NCBI GenBank assembly: GCA_900095095.1 | Contig: FMBT01000333.1 | Coordinates: 62,001-126,000 of the forward strand | Reading direction: 5' to 3' | DNA: 64,000 nucleotides | Origin: Fragilariopsis cylindrus CCMP1102 | Lineage: Eukaryota > Bacillariophyta > Bacillariophyceae > Bacillariales > Bacillariaceae | Part shown: positions 1 to 11,428 of the stretch, in pieces | Numbering within the stretch: position 1 is the stretch's first letter | Layout of the letters: every line of letters begins with the position of its first letter | Notes under the pieces: generated by a model | Told to the model about the DNA's origin: nothing | The model's database searches: none | What the model saw: the letters and a program-made list of their open reading frames with translations, nothing else | Program-made: the position numbers and the translations under genes

Positions 1-1537
1 CTGATGCAACAACATTGCCCAATGATGCAACAACACCTAAACGTTTACGTTCCAATTTTGATAAATGTTTACATACTTTTTGTAATACAAAACAACCATC
101 ACGATTCATACCATGATGTTTTGGAAATGATCTCATAATATTATTTGTAACAGATACAATTTGTTTGCCATTTGCTGTTGAATTACTAGTAAATGTTTCC
201 TTTGATGCAACAGCTGTTGTTGATACTAAACATTTAAGGACGGATGCAATTAATGATTCATATACTTTTTCTGCTTTTTTATTAAATGAAGTAGAACCAT
301 CCTTAGTAGTGATAGTAGTAGATTTTCCTACAACTTTCATTTTATATTCTTCAATTAAAATAGGTATTGCATCACATAATGTTGTAAGGATTTTACCAGG
401 TGCTGTCTTATCAACACCAATGACATGTGGAATCAACAACGCTAATACTTCCATTGAATGACGTGCTGTATCAAGTTTTTGATATGATATATCATCATCA
501 ACTTCTGTAACAATGCCTTGATTATTCGGTGTCATACAAAGCATCATAGGATCACCAGCATTGAATGCTGCTGAACATGGATTCATTAATACATCCTCAG
601 CAATTTCTTGATTCGTCTTGAGCATATGTTTAAATGCCTTCCACATACCAGATTCTGCATCATTCTTATCACCAGCAGTTTCACCACCGAATGCAGATGA
701 AGAAAAAGAAGGTTCGATAGGTACTTTCTTCGTTTTTTTACCTTTTGGTACACTTTTTGGTAATGCATGATATTGGAATGTACGTAGCATTAAATTAACA
801 CCACCAATATCAACGATACATTTACCAATTTTTGTTCTCATTTTAGATAATGCTTTACTCTCGTAAATTGTTGCTGATGCGCCTTGGAGTGGTTTACACA
901 ATGTTTCCATTAACCAAAATGCAGGTAAGATACATTTTGGATCAGCTATATGATCTTCTACAAAGAATAATACCTGTTGCAAGCCACCAACATCAGCAAA
1001 ATGACTCCCAAATGCAACATTTTGTTTTAATGACCAGACGTGGAGTGTTTCTAATGCAATTTCTGAATCAGTTTCGGTATACGTTTCATCATCAACTATA
1101 CGACATAATACTTTGGATAGTTCACGTGCTGATGGTAACGGACGACGTTCAATTGGTATAATATCACTACCATTTTCTTCATCTGTAGTACGTGCACGTT
1201 TTGTTTGTGGGGATTGAGTAGTGCCTGTCTTTTTGTTGTTACTGGCAGCGTTAGCGTTACGGACAGTTAATGCCGAGGTAAAAATATTACTTGAATCATT
1301 ATTATTATTACGACTTGATAATTTCGTTGTATTCATTATACGAGGTGTGGCAGTTGATGATGCAACACTGATCGAGTCCGCTAAAGCAGGAGTCATGGTA
1401 GTACCAGTATCTTTCTTGTTATTGATTGTTGCCGTTGATGCCGTCGACGATGCTGCTGGTGATATGATTGATACGGTTGCTACCTTCTTTTTTAAATATG
1501 AGCTGTTAGTAGATGCTTTTTTCTTCTTGAATTGCAT
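1..1537 (-). CDS. Armadillo-like helical repeat protein, 5' part (runs off left edge)
   Basis: I translated the minus strand codon by codon from ATG at 1537 to the window edge: 512 codons with no stop, and an in-frame TAA lies just upstream of the ATG. The first ~120 residues are a low-complexity Lys/Ser/Thr/Asn-rich leader with a basic KRARTT stretch that could be a nuclear signal. After that come amphipathic helices with Gly-Gly turns, such as HFADVGGLQQVLFF and VDIGGVNLML, and a segment MNRDGCFVLQKVCKHL. The GG-L pattern resembles the armadillo-type repeats common in diatom proteins, which usually serve as protein-binding scaffolds. The rest of the gene, including its stop, is outside the window. 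That it is a real gene is well supported by the long open frame; the family call is tentative and no catalytic motif is visible. Confidence 0.75.
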   Translation of the reverse strand, partial: MQFKKKKASTNSSYLKKKVATVSIISPAASSTASTATINNKKDTGTTMTPALADSISVASSTATPRIMNTTKLSSRNNNNDSSNIFTSALTVRNANAASNNKKTGTTQSPQTKRARTTDEENGSDIIPIERRPLPSARELSKVLCRIVDDETYTETDSEIALETLHVWSLKQNVAFGSHFADVGGLQQVLFFVEDHIADPKCILPAFWLMETLCKPLQGASATIYESKALSKMRTKIGKCIVDIGGVNLMLRTFQYHALPKSVPKGKKTKKVPIEPSFSSSAFGGETAGDKNDAESGMWKAFKHMLKTNQEIAEDVLMNPCSAAFNAGDPMMLCMTPNNQGIVTEVDDDISYQKLDTARHSMEVLALLIPHVIGVDKTAPGKILTTLCDAIPILIEEYKMKVVGKSTTITTKDGSTSFNKKAEKVYESLIASVLKCLVSTTAVASKETFTSNSTANGKQIVSVTNNIMRSFPKHHGMNRDGCFVLQKVCKHLSKLERKRLGVVASLGNVVAS

Positions 1538-2510
1538 TTGGAGTACGGTTTTTTTTTATGACGATCTCTGAAAAGAAAAAGGGATCTCAGGCTAAGCTAA
1601 CGTTTAATTCTCGCCTAAAACTACTTGTCAAATGGTAATGAGATGGCTGAAGAGATGAATGAATAGCAGCGCATATATAAGATGAATGACGATATTGTGA
1701 GGATGACAATAGTATGCTGCGGCGGTTGAAACTGAATTCTTGTATCATATAAATCAGTAAATAAAAAGATATGAAAAACAAATACATACATATTTTTGTT
1801 CCGTTATGGTCGCGCAGTTTCACCTATGTAATCATACTAATGTTGTTGTACAGTATCACACTTTCATTTCAACCCAGAAAACCGTTAGGATATCTTGCAC
1901 GCGAGCTTGCGAAACTATGAGATCGTCGCGCACTCCGCCATTGACTGTGTGTGTATTCCAGATTTTCGATTTACTTCGGGGGAGGAAGTTGATGAAAGAG
2001 GGGTTTGGTTTCTGTTAAATACTGCATGATGCAGTAGGTTGAAGTGCAATCACACTTCGTACGTGACGTTTTATTAAAACAACAAGGAAATTTAACTGAA
2101 ACTCACTATCACAAAATTATATGTGCGCGATCATGATATATGCGAAATTCGACTATCAAGTCGTACACACCCAACGCCCCATCGATCTAACCCCTTTCAA
2201 TAATCTTTTCAAACAATTATATGAATCTCAAAACACAATTATTAGATGAATCTCATTCCAAGATACTTTTGTATCACAGGGAGAGAAACAGATCAGCATA
2301 AAAACAAACAATTTTTTCGAAAACGTTGGCAGTTTTGTCAGTTCGAGTGCAAATAATCATATATGGTGCATCTAAGACGCACGTGATAGCAGCAAGAAAA
2401 ATGATACAACATAATGACGAAGATGGTAATGATGATGCATTGTCCTCATCTGTAACATCGCCAACAAAAATAATCCCTCCTCTGTCATCAAATTACGTTG
2501 TTATAAATTT
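1538..2510. other. Divergent intergenic region, probable shared promoter area
   Basis: This is about 970 bases between two divergently read genes. I see no convincing coding frame, RNA gene or repeat. Any promoter elements for both genes should lie here, but no specific motif could be assigned. Confidence 0.4.
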
Positions 2511-4511
2511 ATGAAAAAGAATATTAATAACAGGATGAAATATTCAAAAACTGAAACCAAGAAAATGAAGAACATGAACAAAACATTGAAAGGTTCAGCT
2601 AATGTGCATTTTCAAGATGGAACAAAAACAAAAACAGCCATTAGAGGAGGAGTGTTAAAATCAAGAGCAACAGGAGGACTGACGACCGATGCCCGCAACG
2701 ACGATGCATCATCACCGAAATCATTAGACAACGGTCGGATGGAAGATGATACATATTATGGTAACGATATGGATGACGATATTCGTGATGGGATTGTATC
2801 AGTAAAACAGATAATTGAACAATATCCACAACCGAATAAACAACTGCATCATCATCGTTATCGTGGAATATCAGTAGACGATGACCGCACACGTAGTAGT
2901 GATAACAATAATGCTAGCAGGGACGATGATGACTTCACATATTCAAGTACTTATGATGATGATTCTACAAACTTTGGTATAGAAGAAGCAACTGGTACAT
3001 TTGAAGATTTTGTGAAACAGTGGGATGAAGAAAGTACTAATATTGATGCTAGTAATATTGATGCTGTTACTGATGCTTTGGCGACAGCAGTATCATATGA
3101 AGATTTTGTGAAAAATACTGTTACTGATGCTTTGGTGACAACAGTAGGATGTGATGGTATTATTGATGCATCATCCTATGACGACGACGATGATGATGAT
3201 CACGAAGACGATGGGGAAGGTATCATGATGTGTTTTGGAGCTGAACTGCTCAAACATTATTTAGGACTATCATCTTATTCAGATCCTGATAAAAGTAATA
3301 AGAAAACACCTTCACAATCGCCAGAAAAATCATTAGTAGCTGACGACGACGACAACGAAACAGCAGCAACAACAGCAATAGAAGTAACCCTGGCAGCAAC
3401 AACAACAGCAATAGAAGTAACCCTAAGGAATACTACTTCAACTACTATGTGTATTACTGTCTCGCCTATTAATTTGAGTTGCAGCAGTTACAACGAACGA
3501 AGAAGAATAAATCACAACAACAACAACAACAACAACAACATTGGCAATGGCAATGGCAAGATTGACATCAAAATTAAAGAATTACAACAAATACAATCAG
3601 CATCAACAACAACAATCGGTATGGATGATATTGCTGTGAGGAACCCCTTCTTTTTGTTGGCGTCATCGTCGTCATCGTCCAACTACCCCTCAGAGTCAAA
3701 TAATACTAATCATATTACTACTACTACTGAAGATGCAGCAGCAGCAACAGCAGTAGGTGTCGGTAGTAGTGACGACAGTAACAGTAACAATAACAGTAAC
3801 AAGAATGACATCAAAAGTAAGGAATTACCACAAGTGCAATCAGCATCAATAACAACAGTCGGTATGGATGATATTGTTGTGAGATACCCCTTCTTTTTGT
3901 TGGCGTCATCGTCGTCGTCGTCCAACTACTCCTTAGAGTCAAATAATGATAATCATACTAAAAATACTACTACTACTGAAGATGCAGTAGCAGCAACAGT
4001 AGTAGATGTCGGTAGTAGTGACGACAGTAACAGTAGCAATAACAGTAACAGTAACAGTAACAGTAACAGTAACAGTAACAGTAATAGTAACAATAACGAG
4101 GGAGAGGATGATGAGGACGAGGAAGATGACAATCTCAAGGAAAACAACAACGATGTTACTAATATCGCCGTTGGTAATCCTACGTCATCATCATCGTCGT
4201 CTTCTATTACAGATATGGTTACTGGATCAGTAGATTCGTTAGGTTCATCTATCGAAACCAATAACAACAACGAAAGCAAAAACAACAACAGTATTTCTCA
4301 TGGTGGGAGTGCTGAAACTCAAATTCGAGAAGCAGAAGAAACAAAAATTGCAGTTGAAATTTATCCTAGAAAACAACTGCTACCAGTAGCATCGCCCCCA
4401 ACAACAACAACAACAACAACATCTGAAAAATCAAGATCATCCTCGTCACCAAAGAAAAGGAATAACAAGAAGAGATGGTGGTCACGAAAGAACAGTAGAT
4501 ACGCATGTTAA
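2511..4511 (+). CDS. Hypothetical acidic low-complexity protein with internal duplication
   Basis: A single open frame of 666 codons starts at ATG 2511. The protein has a basic N-terminus (about residues 1-50), Asp-rich tracts (around residues 135-150 and 222-235), Asn and Ser runs, and a basic C-terminal tail ending KKRWWSRKNSRYAC. Two short related blocks, FEDFVKQWDE and YEDFVKNTVTDAL, are followed by TDALA/TDALV. An approximately 81-residue unit containing GMDDI-V-PFFLLASSSSSSNY occurs twice in tandem (DNA 3558-3800 and 3801-4049). An (AACAGT)n hexamer run makes a long Asn-Ser dipeptide stretch. I recognise no domain. The length of the frame argues for a real gene although composition bias favours chance open frames; a longest antisense frame in the same region is much shorter. 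Function unknown. Confidence 0.55.
   Translation: MKKNINNRMKYSKTETKKMKNMNKTLKGSANVHFQDGTKTKTAIRGGVLKSRATGGLTTDARNDDASSPKSLDNGRMEDDTYYGNDMDDDIRDGIVSVKQIIEQYPQPNKQLHHHRYRGISVDDDRTRSSDNNNASRDDDDFTYSSTYDDDSTNFGIEEATGTFEDFVKQWDEESTNIDASNIDAVTDALATAVSYEDFVKNTVTDALVTTVGCDGIIDASSYDDDDDDDHEDDGEGIMMCFGAELLKHYLGLSSYSDPDKSNKKTPSQSPEKSLVADDDDNETAATTAIEVTLAATTTAIEVTLRNTTSTTMCITVSPINLSCSSYNERRRINHNNNNNNNNIGNGNGKIDIKIKELQQIQSASTTTIGMDDIAVRNPFFLLASSSSSSNYPSESNNTNHITTTTEDAAAATAVGVGSSDDSNSNNNSNKNDIKSKELPQVQSASITTVGMDDIVVRYPFFLLASSSSSSNYSLESNNDNHTKNTTTTEDAVAATVVDVGSSDDSNSSNNSNSNSNSNSNSNSNSNNNEGEDDEDEEDDNLKENNNDVTNIAVGNPTSSSSSSSITDMVTGSVDSLGSSIETNNNNESKNNNSISHGGSAETQIREAEETKIAVEIYPRKQLLPVASPPTTTTTTTSEKSRSSSSPKKRNNKKRWWSRKNSRYAC
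3558..4049 (+). repeat. Tandem duplication of a ~243-bp unit inside the acidic gene
   Basis: Two units, 3558-3800 and 3801-4049, both run from a GACATCAAA segment through GGTATGGATGATATTG, CCCCTTCTTTTTGTTGGCG and a serine TCA/TCG run to GGTAGTAGTGACGACAGTAA. The reading frame is kept. The second copy is extended by an AACAGT hexamer array. Confidence 0.8.
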
Positions 4512-6621
4512 TAATAAAGAAAAGGAGAAGACAAAAAATAACCAATAATATTATTCCTTCTTTCTATTATTTTTTTAGTTTATTCATCAAGGAAATATTT
4601 TTCCTTTGGAAGAATGATAATCATTGTTTGATGGAAAACAAAAACAAAAACAAAACCATAATCATAGTACCTAAGAAACAAAGAAAAACGCGTAGATACC
4701 AGAAGCAACACAGCCAATGCGATCCTGGATCGAACAAAGTACGATAACGTTCTAAAAAAAAAAAATCCGTGTTAATTGTACTAACGTTACATCGTCAGTT
4801 TTCATTTTAAACCGTCTCATATCATATATCTGTAATATAATAATTTGTCAGTTTTTCAATTCAACCATAAACAATAGTGTCATCATTTACTTAGTGCTAC
4901 CACTTCTGTAGTGGTAGTGTTACCTGTACTGCAGATGCTTCTACTGTATAAATAACATAACAATAGCTAAATGTTAACGCTCAAACACACATCCCGTATA
5001 GATACCACATACAACATTTCAAACCAAACCAATCACAACTATAGCAACAACACTCTCACAGACACAATTTTCATACGCATACATCAAAAGCATAATAATC
5101 ATATATTACTAGTAGTATTGTGGTAACAGTAGTCTACGTGTGTATTAGTATTAGGCTTAATTACAAGGCCGACTCGACTCAAACGCAGTTCCCATTTTCG
5201 AGCCAGAGTGGTGTGTGTTACTGTACTACCTCTCTTCTCTCTGGATACAAGTACTGATACTGCGCCAAGTTTTTCCATTCACTACAGTAGCGCTGTTTCT
5301 AGTTTGTTGGAATCAATCGAGTGCGTTGCGTTCGTTGTCAAGTAAGTATTATTGTGGCCAAGATCCAATCCAAGTCTCAAAAACAAGAATCTCGCTTAGA
5401 TTGGCGGCCAAAGCGCCGGACATAGACCGTCTCTGCCTGAGAAAAAATTAACACTGAAAATAAAAAGAAATACATGGTCGTTCGTGAGAATACATATGAC
5501 AAGAAAAAACGACGCGTCGTTGTGTTGAATTCAATAAAAATTATAGAAAAGAGTCCGATATCTTATTCGATAATGTCATTGATAATTATATGACCCAGAA
5601 GGATGGAATTTGACTCCGTCCATCTCTTCGAGTATCTGAATATTTTACTGTACTATTAACAAGACAAATAAATGTCGAGTTAATATAGTACACGCGATTA
5701 TCTTCATTCTCTATTTTCTTTCAATTTCAAGGGTCGGAAACACCGAAATAAACATTGGCAAAAGAGAAACGTACCGTACGTACCTTCATCGTCATTTTTG
5801 GTTCTTGGTTTTCTGAAAACGGAATGCCATTACAGTACAGTACAGCCACTACAGTTTGTACGTTCTAAAACTGCCGTAACACATAGCTGCAGTGCTCGTC
5901 ATTGATGTTATTTGTCCTCCATCATCATGGATGTAATGTTTGTGTGTATGTGTGTTTGTGATTTTTGGAAGATCTTTTTTTTAATGGAGATCTTTCTCTT
6001 TTATTTTAACTTCCTACCATCACCTGTTAAAATGGATCGAAGAAGAAGATGTGAATAATGAATGGATGTCGTTGTCATCATTCGTGTCTACGGTTTACGG
6101 GAGGACACTGAAAAATTGATTGCTGGATCAGACAGACTTTCTCCAGTCATACATACGATAAATGATTTCATTCGACTGACTCGATTCAGTCGACTACAGC
6201 CTGAAAAGAAACAAAACACGAGGCAAGAAGCAAAATTACAATCCACCACTATTTTCGCTCGACCCAATTCCAATATATATTTCGCGCATCCCAAATCAAC
6301 CATTTTTTCCCCTCGAAAACACGCGTATTTTGATATTCTTCGCAACAACCATTTAACTTCACATCACATGCCTTCATTGAGACGACATGGATTAACGGAA
6401 CGTCGCTTCTTTTTGCTTACGATGACAGGATAACCACGATCGTGCTAGGAGTGGTTGACAGTTGAAATCCTCTCCGCGAGAAGTTTTCAACGTTTTGAAA
6501 AAGGCAGTACTAACTGTAGAGTAAACGCCATCGTTCAGTATATGCAGTACTGTACAGTATGCGAACATCATAAGCTAATAAATCATACAATCACAACAAT
6601 CACAACAGTAACAAAACAACA
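4512..6621. other. Intergenic region without a supported gene
   Basis: About 2.1 kb of AT-rich sequence. Short frames at 5215-5451 (GTG start) and 6062-6433 lack recognisable protein features. ACAGTACAGTACAG-type words occur around 5826 and a CAGTACTGTACAG stretch at about 6542. I see no RNA gene. Confidence 0.4.
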
Positions 6622-7680
6622 ATGTTTTGTTTTAGAATACAGCAGATAAAGTGCCGTCATCATCGATTGGAGAGCAGATGTCTTTCGTCTATTGCCCAAT
6701 ACTTTTTATCGCACCAAACCGAAACAGCACTAGCTGTTAGTACTTTTATAGCTGTGTCTGCGGCGGGCCGGGCAGTACAGTTGGAGATCCGAACCCGGTC
6801 ACAGGTCCAATCATTATGTGAGGAGAAACGGCGGGGTAACGAACTACGCGAAAGCAAAGAAGTGGATACAATTCGTTACGACGCACTAAAGAAAGATTAC
6901 GACAATATTGTGATACAACAAAGCCGGTTGAAGGACTCGATCTCGATACGTAAGGATGCCGGTGAAAACACATTACAGCGAGTACTCGACGAGGCAAAAC
7001 AGCAGAGTCTCATCAAAGATTTTAATTTACAACTGGAGATAGCTGGAAAAAGACCCGACGCAGTCATTGAAATGAAAAATGGCACAAAGATAGTTGTGGA
7101 CAGCAAACACCCTGAACCACCAAACGAACTTCTTTCTGGCTCAAAGGATAATGGGGATGATGATTTTGATCGAAAAAAATACAAAGAAAAGCTACACAAT
7201 CATATTAGGGACCTTTCCAAGAAGGGCTACCACTCGTGTCTACCAGACAGTTTGAATCTAACGATAATGTTAGTACCGGGAGAGGGATATCTACAGGCAG
7301 CGTATGATCCCAGTAGTGGAGTGGATGATTTGGGGTTGCATGACTATGCTGCTAAACAAAATATTTTGCTAGTCGGACCTAATGGATTAAGAAGTATTAT
7401 ACAATTGTTATCTTTCCAGCAAATGGAAGAAGATCAAGCAGCAAAACTAGATGACGAAAATGTACGACAGATACTGCAGAGTCATCTGCAACCTCTTTGG
7501 ACTAATAGTGTACTGCCAAAAATGAGAAAGATGACATTGGATCTTGACAAAGTTGTGAACTCAATTAACGATCTTGGAGATGACATCAGCGCCTTCGATG
7601 AGGAATTAAGAAGCAAGGCAGTGCTGGACCTAGAAAAAGTAGGGAAAACAAAACTACCAAAAAGGTCTCCGAGCCTGTAA
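6622..7680 (+). CDS. RmuC-domain protein
   Basis: A 352-residue protein from ATG 6622. A hydrophobic segment (about residues 37-55, ALAVSTFIAVSAAGRA) is followed by a charged, probably coiled-coil stretch (55-125) and then the RmuC domain (about 135-275). The domain markers are GKRPDAVIEMKNGTKIVVDSK, LHNHIRDLSKKGYHS, IMLVPGEGYLQAAYD and YAAKQNILLVGPNGL. In bacteria RmuC is a membrane-linked protein that limits recombination at inverted repeats; its fold is related to restriction-type nucleases (family knowledge). The VDSK motif with preceding acidic residues fits the nuclease-like core. The layout of an N-terminal membrane helix, coiled coil and then RmuC is the bacterial one. In a diatom it could act in an organelle on organellar DNA, but no clear transit peptide could be shown. 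No intron is needed. The gene reads in the same direction as the FCP gene 1.3 kb downstream. Confidence 0.88.
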   Translation: MFCFRIQQIKCRHHRLESRCLSSIAQYFLSHQTETALAVSTFIAVSAAGRAVQLEIRTRSQVQSLCEEKRRGNELRESKEVDTIRYDALKKDYDNIVIQQSRLKDSISIRKDAGENTLQRVLDEAKQQSLIKDFNLQLEIAGKRPDAVIEMKNGTKIVVDSKHPEPPNELLSGSKDNGDDDFDRKKYKEKLHNHIRDLSKKGYHSCLPDSLNLTIMLVPGEGYLQAAYDPSSGVDDLGLHDYAAKQNILLVGPNGLRSIIQLLSFQQMEEDQAAKLDDENVRQILQSHLQPLWTNSVLPKMRKMTLDLDKVVNSINDLGDDISAFDEELRSKAVLDLEKVGKTKLPKRSPSL

Positions 7681-8979
7681 TTTTTGATGTGGATAGTCGG
7701 ACGAACAGCCCAAATCAATAATATATCTTCTACTACAAAAGCAATAACACATATCTTTTCTAGCGTTTCACTGTAAATTTGTAGTTGGTTGTGAATATAA
7801 TAGAGGTAAAATGGGTAGAGATGTGGCGCAATGGAATAATAGTGATTCCTCTAGTCCAACATCTCTTTCCTTTCCTAGATCAAACATTCAATAAACGTCG
7901 TTGTAGTTGTGTTTTACATCATTCATCGTCTTACGGTATCCGATTGAGGTGGACTTTCTCCAGTCGTATATAAATTAATTCATTCGACTCGACCTTATCA
8001 GTCGACTAATCAAGTCGAGTCACTACGTTAATGATAATATTATTCGAGTTCGTATTTAAATTCATGTTATACCGAAGAAGAAGAAGAAGAAGAAGAAGAA
8101 GAAGAAGAAGAAGCTTTTTGAACAGGTAGAATACACAAAGGTAGTTTCTCCTCCTCCTCCTCTTCCACGTACATACAAAGCCTTGTATAGAAAATGCCTT
8201 GTACCGCCACCTATACCGGTCAATGAAGACGAATATGGATTACCCAAAGTTTTTGTATGTGCATTCCATTCCATTCCATTCCTTCCTATAAGCGTCGTAT
8301 TCGTCGTCGTATTCGTCGTCATCGTCGTCGTCGCACTGTTGTGCTAGCGAAATTGACTTGACTTGACTTGACTTGACATTACTCTGACTTCCGTCGGGGT
8401 GTGTGATCGACGAATAATTGAAGATTTGTTTGCTTTTATATGTGACAACAAACATCGCTATTGGTTGATACTGTGGAACTTGAAGCGAGGAGGAATAATG
8501 GAGGAACATACATAAATCTGAATTCTGTCTCAAATACTGTAGTACTAGTAGTCACTAGAACTGTAAATCGAAACACACACACACAACTGGTTGTCGAGTC
8601 AGTCGATTCAGTCGAATCCTGTTAAGTCGCTAGTACGGGACTGATATATGATATTATTCGGAGTCGAGTGCTCGTATTTAAATGTATGATGAAATACCTC
8701 ATGTATTATTGAAGCGGAAAGATACTTCAAGAACTCGTGATTTGAAATTTGGTTTATCACGGGAACAGTTGCCAAACAACATCTTCTATCTTTGATTATT
8801 TCTTTTACTGCACGTGTTTTTGCCGTGCTTGCCTTCAACATACAAGGAGGATTCTTGAACGTCTGTTTAGAAAGCTGTTGTCAATGATGGACAATCTAGA
8901 CAACAACAACAACAACAACAACAACAACATAAGCACAAATAATAACCCTAAGCTAATAAACTAATAAAATAAATTGATA
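7681..8979. other. Intergenic region with simple repeats upstream of the FCP gene
   Basis: This contains (GAA)n at about 8076-8113, ATTCC repeats at about 8263-8285, TTGAC repeats at about 8354-8378 and CAA runs at about 8901-8930. Several GTCGA-containing words (AGTCGACT, GTCGATTCAGTCGA) recur at 7990-8025 and 8592-8620. No coding frame with protein features is seen. Confidence 0.5.
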
Positions 8980-10091
8980 ATGAAATCTGTACTAGCACTT
9001 ACCATGGTGGCATCCGCCGCCGCTTTCGCTCCTGCGTCGACCACCACTCCTGTTTCCACAAGTACACAATTATCAGAAACAACAGCCGACTTGAAGACAA
9101 TGGCACCAAAATTAAATCCTCTTGTTGGATTTTGGGATCCATTACAATTATGTGAAGCTGGATTTTGGGGTTTATCGAATGAACAAACAGTGGGTTGGTT
9201 ACGACACGCTGAAATCAAGTAAGTTTTACATTGCATACAGCAACACAAAGTTGTTGTGCCTGCATCACATCCCTTCCGCCATTAGACAGCGGGTTCGTCT
9301 ATTCTTGAGAAACGAACGGGGGAGAAAGTGCAGGGCATCTCTCTCTTTATCTTTCTGTTCGTTGAAATATTATCTACGTTTTCTTTCGTTCACTACGGTA
9401 CTTCCGTTGATTTCTTCTTCCTTTCTTTCTAAACTATTGTTATTTTTCTTTCTTTATTACTGCTACTTACTATTGTAGACATGGACGTGTGGCAATGGCA
9501 GCCTTTGTGGGTTATATTGTCCAATCTAATTTTGTTTTCCCATGGTCGTTAACATTTGGTGGAGTGCCACATCCTGGTACCGACTTAAGTCCACCGGAAC
9601 AATGGGATGCCTTACCCACTGCGGCGAAAGTACAAGTCATTGCCTTTGTCGGATTTTTAGAATGGTATTCTGAATTATCGGATAATGATAATGGACCACA
9701 TTATACGAAGGGTGGTAAGCCAGGACAATATCCGTCCTTCGATAATATTCCACACAATGTACCATTTAATTTATTTGATCCTTTTAAAATTTCTAAGAAT
9801 AGAACACCGGAACAAAAAGAAAAAGGTTTATTAACAGAAATAAATAATGGTCGACTCGCGATGTTAGGTATTTTTGGGTTCTTATGTGAACAAACCATTC
9901 CAGGATCGGTGCCCTTGTTAGCACAAATTGTCAAACCCTACAGTGGTGAAGTAATGGCACCGTTTTCTGCAGAATTTGCAGCAGGAGCCTTTCCTGGTGC
10001 AATTGAATTTTCTAATGCTGCACCAATTGCGGCGGCGGCGGTAGCACCCATTGCTGCTCAAGTTGCAGCAGCTGCTGACCCATTTCTGTAA
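8980..10091 (+). CDS. Fucoxanthin-chlorophyll a/c binding protein (light-harvesting antenna)
   Basis: Two exons, 8980-9218 and 9479-10091, joined across a 260-base GT-AG intron give 283 residues. Splicing restores AEIKHGRVAMAA, the first-helix chlorophyll-binding signature. The third helix carries EINNGRLAMLGIFGF with the paired Glu and Arg that bind pigment and hold the two helices together. The middle helix region is VQVIAFVGFLEWYSEL. The N-terminus MKSVLALTMVASAAAFAP is a signal peptide followed by the AFAP motif that directs import into the four-membrane diatom plastid. The protein sits in the thylakoid membrane and passes excitation energy to the photosystems. The C-terminus is alanine-rich and ends ADPFL. 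I could not place it in an Lhc subfamily (Lhcf, Lhcr or another) by eye. The gene is convergent with another plastid protein gene. Confidence 0.95.
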
Positions 10092-11428
10092 ATACATAAA
10101 CATACGTTGGAAACAACAAGAAAGCATTTTGTATGCTATGCACAACAAACCCACTAACTTACACTACACGGCAGGCACCCCTCACTCAAGAAAAGAAAAC
10201 AGACGAAAAAAGAAACTAGTATCTTAGTTTTCATCGGACCGGATCGATTAGAAATATCGGTTCATTCATTCCATTTTCGATGGACGTACAACATATAAAA
10301 GTGTTATAATAGTACTCTCGAATGAATACCCTTTTTTTTAACAGTTGATACTAATAATATAATAATATACATTTAATACTGATGAACCACCTACTGTAGC
10401 CTACCAGTTCTAGTATATTCTACATACGGTAGTAACCTGCCCCCATTCAATTCCTCCTTATTCGTTTTCGCTTTGCTTGTCCGGTACATACGTACAACTA
10501 TCAAAGCAAAAGATTACTACTACTACTGTATACTACTACTGTACCTGCTGAATTTGAAATCTAGTTATGGGAATAACAAATTGCACCTGACCTTCGCTTC
10601 CGATTTACTATACCGTACCATACCATACCTTGCTTGTTTGTCGACGTGAAGGGCAAGGCTCACTTCACATGAAATGTGGTGGCTGTGTACTGTATAGTAA
10701 GAGACGGTAGGAGTATATACAGTATAGTTCATGAACATTCAGATAGATACCGTACAGTAGCAAACCACGCACAGTGGTTGCTTTTTAACAAAGAACGGCA
10801 ATTCTTAGCTTACTAGATCGGCTCGGTATGTACTATTACGATCTTTTAAGGTGTATGGGAACCAACAACACGCGACAGGGGTACTGTAAATAATTTATTT
10901 GTACGGTAGGTAGCGTAGGCGACCATGATTGGGAACGAACATAAGCACCTCAATTTCTCGGTACGACATGATATCCCGTGAGGCTCTTGAAATGCTCTAT
11001 TGTATTGCATTGCATTGTATACATTTCTTTCTAAGCTATTATTAGTTTAGTTTGGTATAGTATGGTATATATATGCAATAGAGATAAAGTTATGGATAGA
11101 TCGTAAATATAATTCTTTTATTTATAATAGTTATGCAAGAAAAAAAGGTTTACATATTCAAATATATTCCATTCCATTCTTCTGAAAAAAACGACAACAC
11201 AATAATCACCATATATACAAAACATGCATACGCCGAACGGGTTATATGATGATTGTGTTGTCGCTCTTTTCCATTTTATTTTTATTTTTCCCTCAAGAAG
11301 AAAGATCTCAACATTCGATCATTTCTTGTAGTCTCGTCAGTAGGAGTATTTTATCAGTTAGCTTTCGTTCGATACTATATTACTACCATCTCTTCTTGTC
11401 TGCTTGCCTCGTGATACGGCAGTACAAT
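10092..11428. other. Intergenic region between two convergent plastid-protein genes
   Basis: About 1.3 kb carrying the 3' regions of both neighbours. It is rich in TACTGTA/TACAGTA-type words (10392, 10525-10545, 10690-10755, 10880). No coding frame with protein features and no RNA gene seen. Confidence 0.4.

Noticed and set aside
5215-5451. Plus-strand frame with a hydrophobic N-terminus
   Set aside because: It starts at GTG, is short, and has no continuation or family resemblance.
6062-6433. 123-codon plus-strand frame
   Set aside because: Composition is not protein-like and the antisense strand is equally open.
9122-9478. Plus-strand frame of 118 codons overlapping FCP exon 1
   Set aside because: It reads through the FCP intron in another frame; the spliced FCP explains the region.
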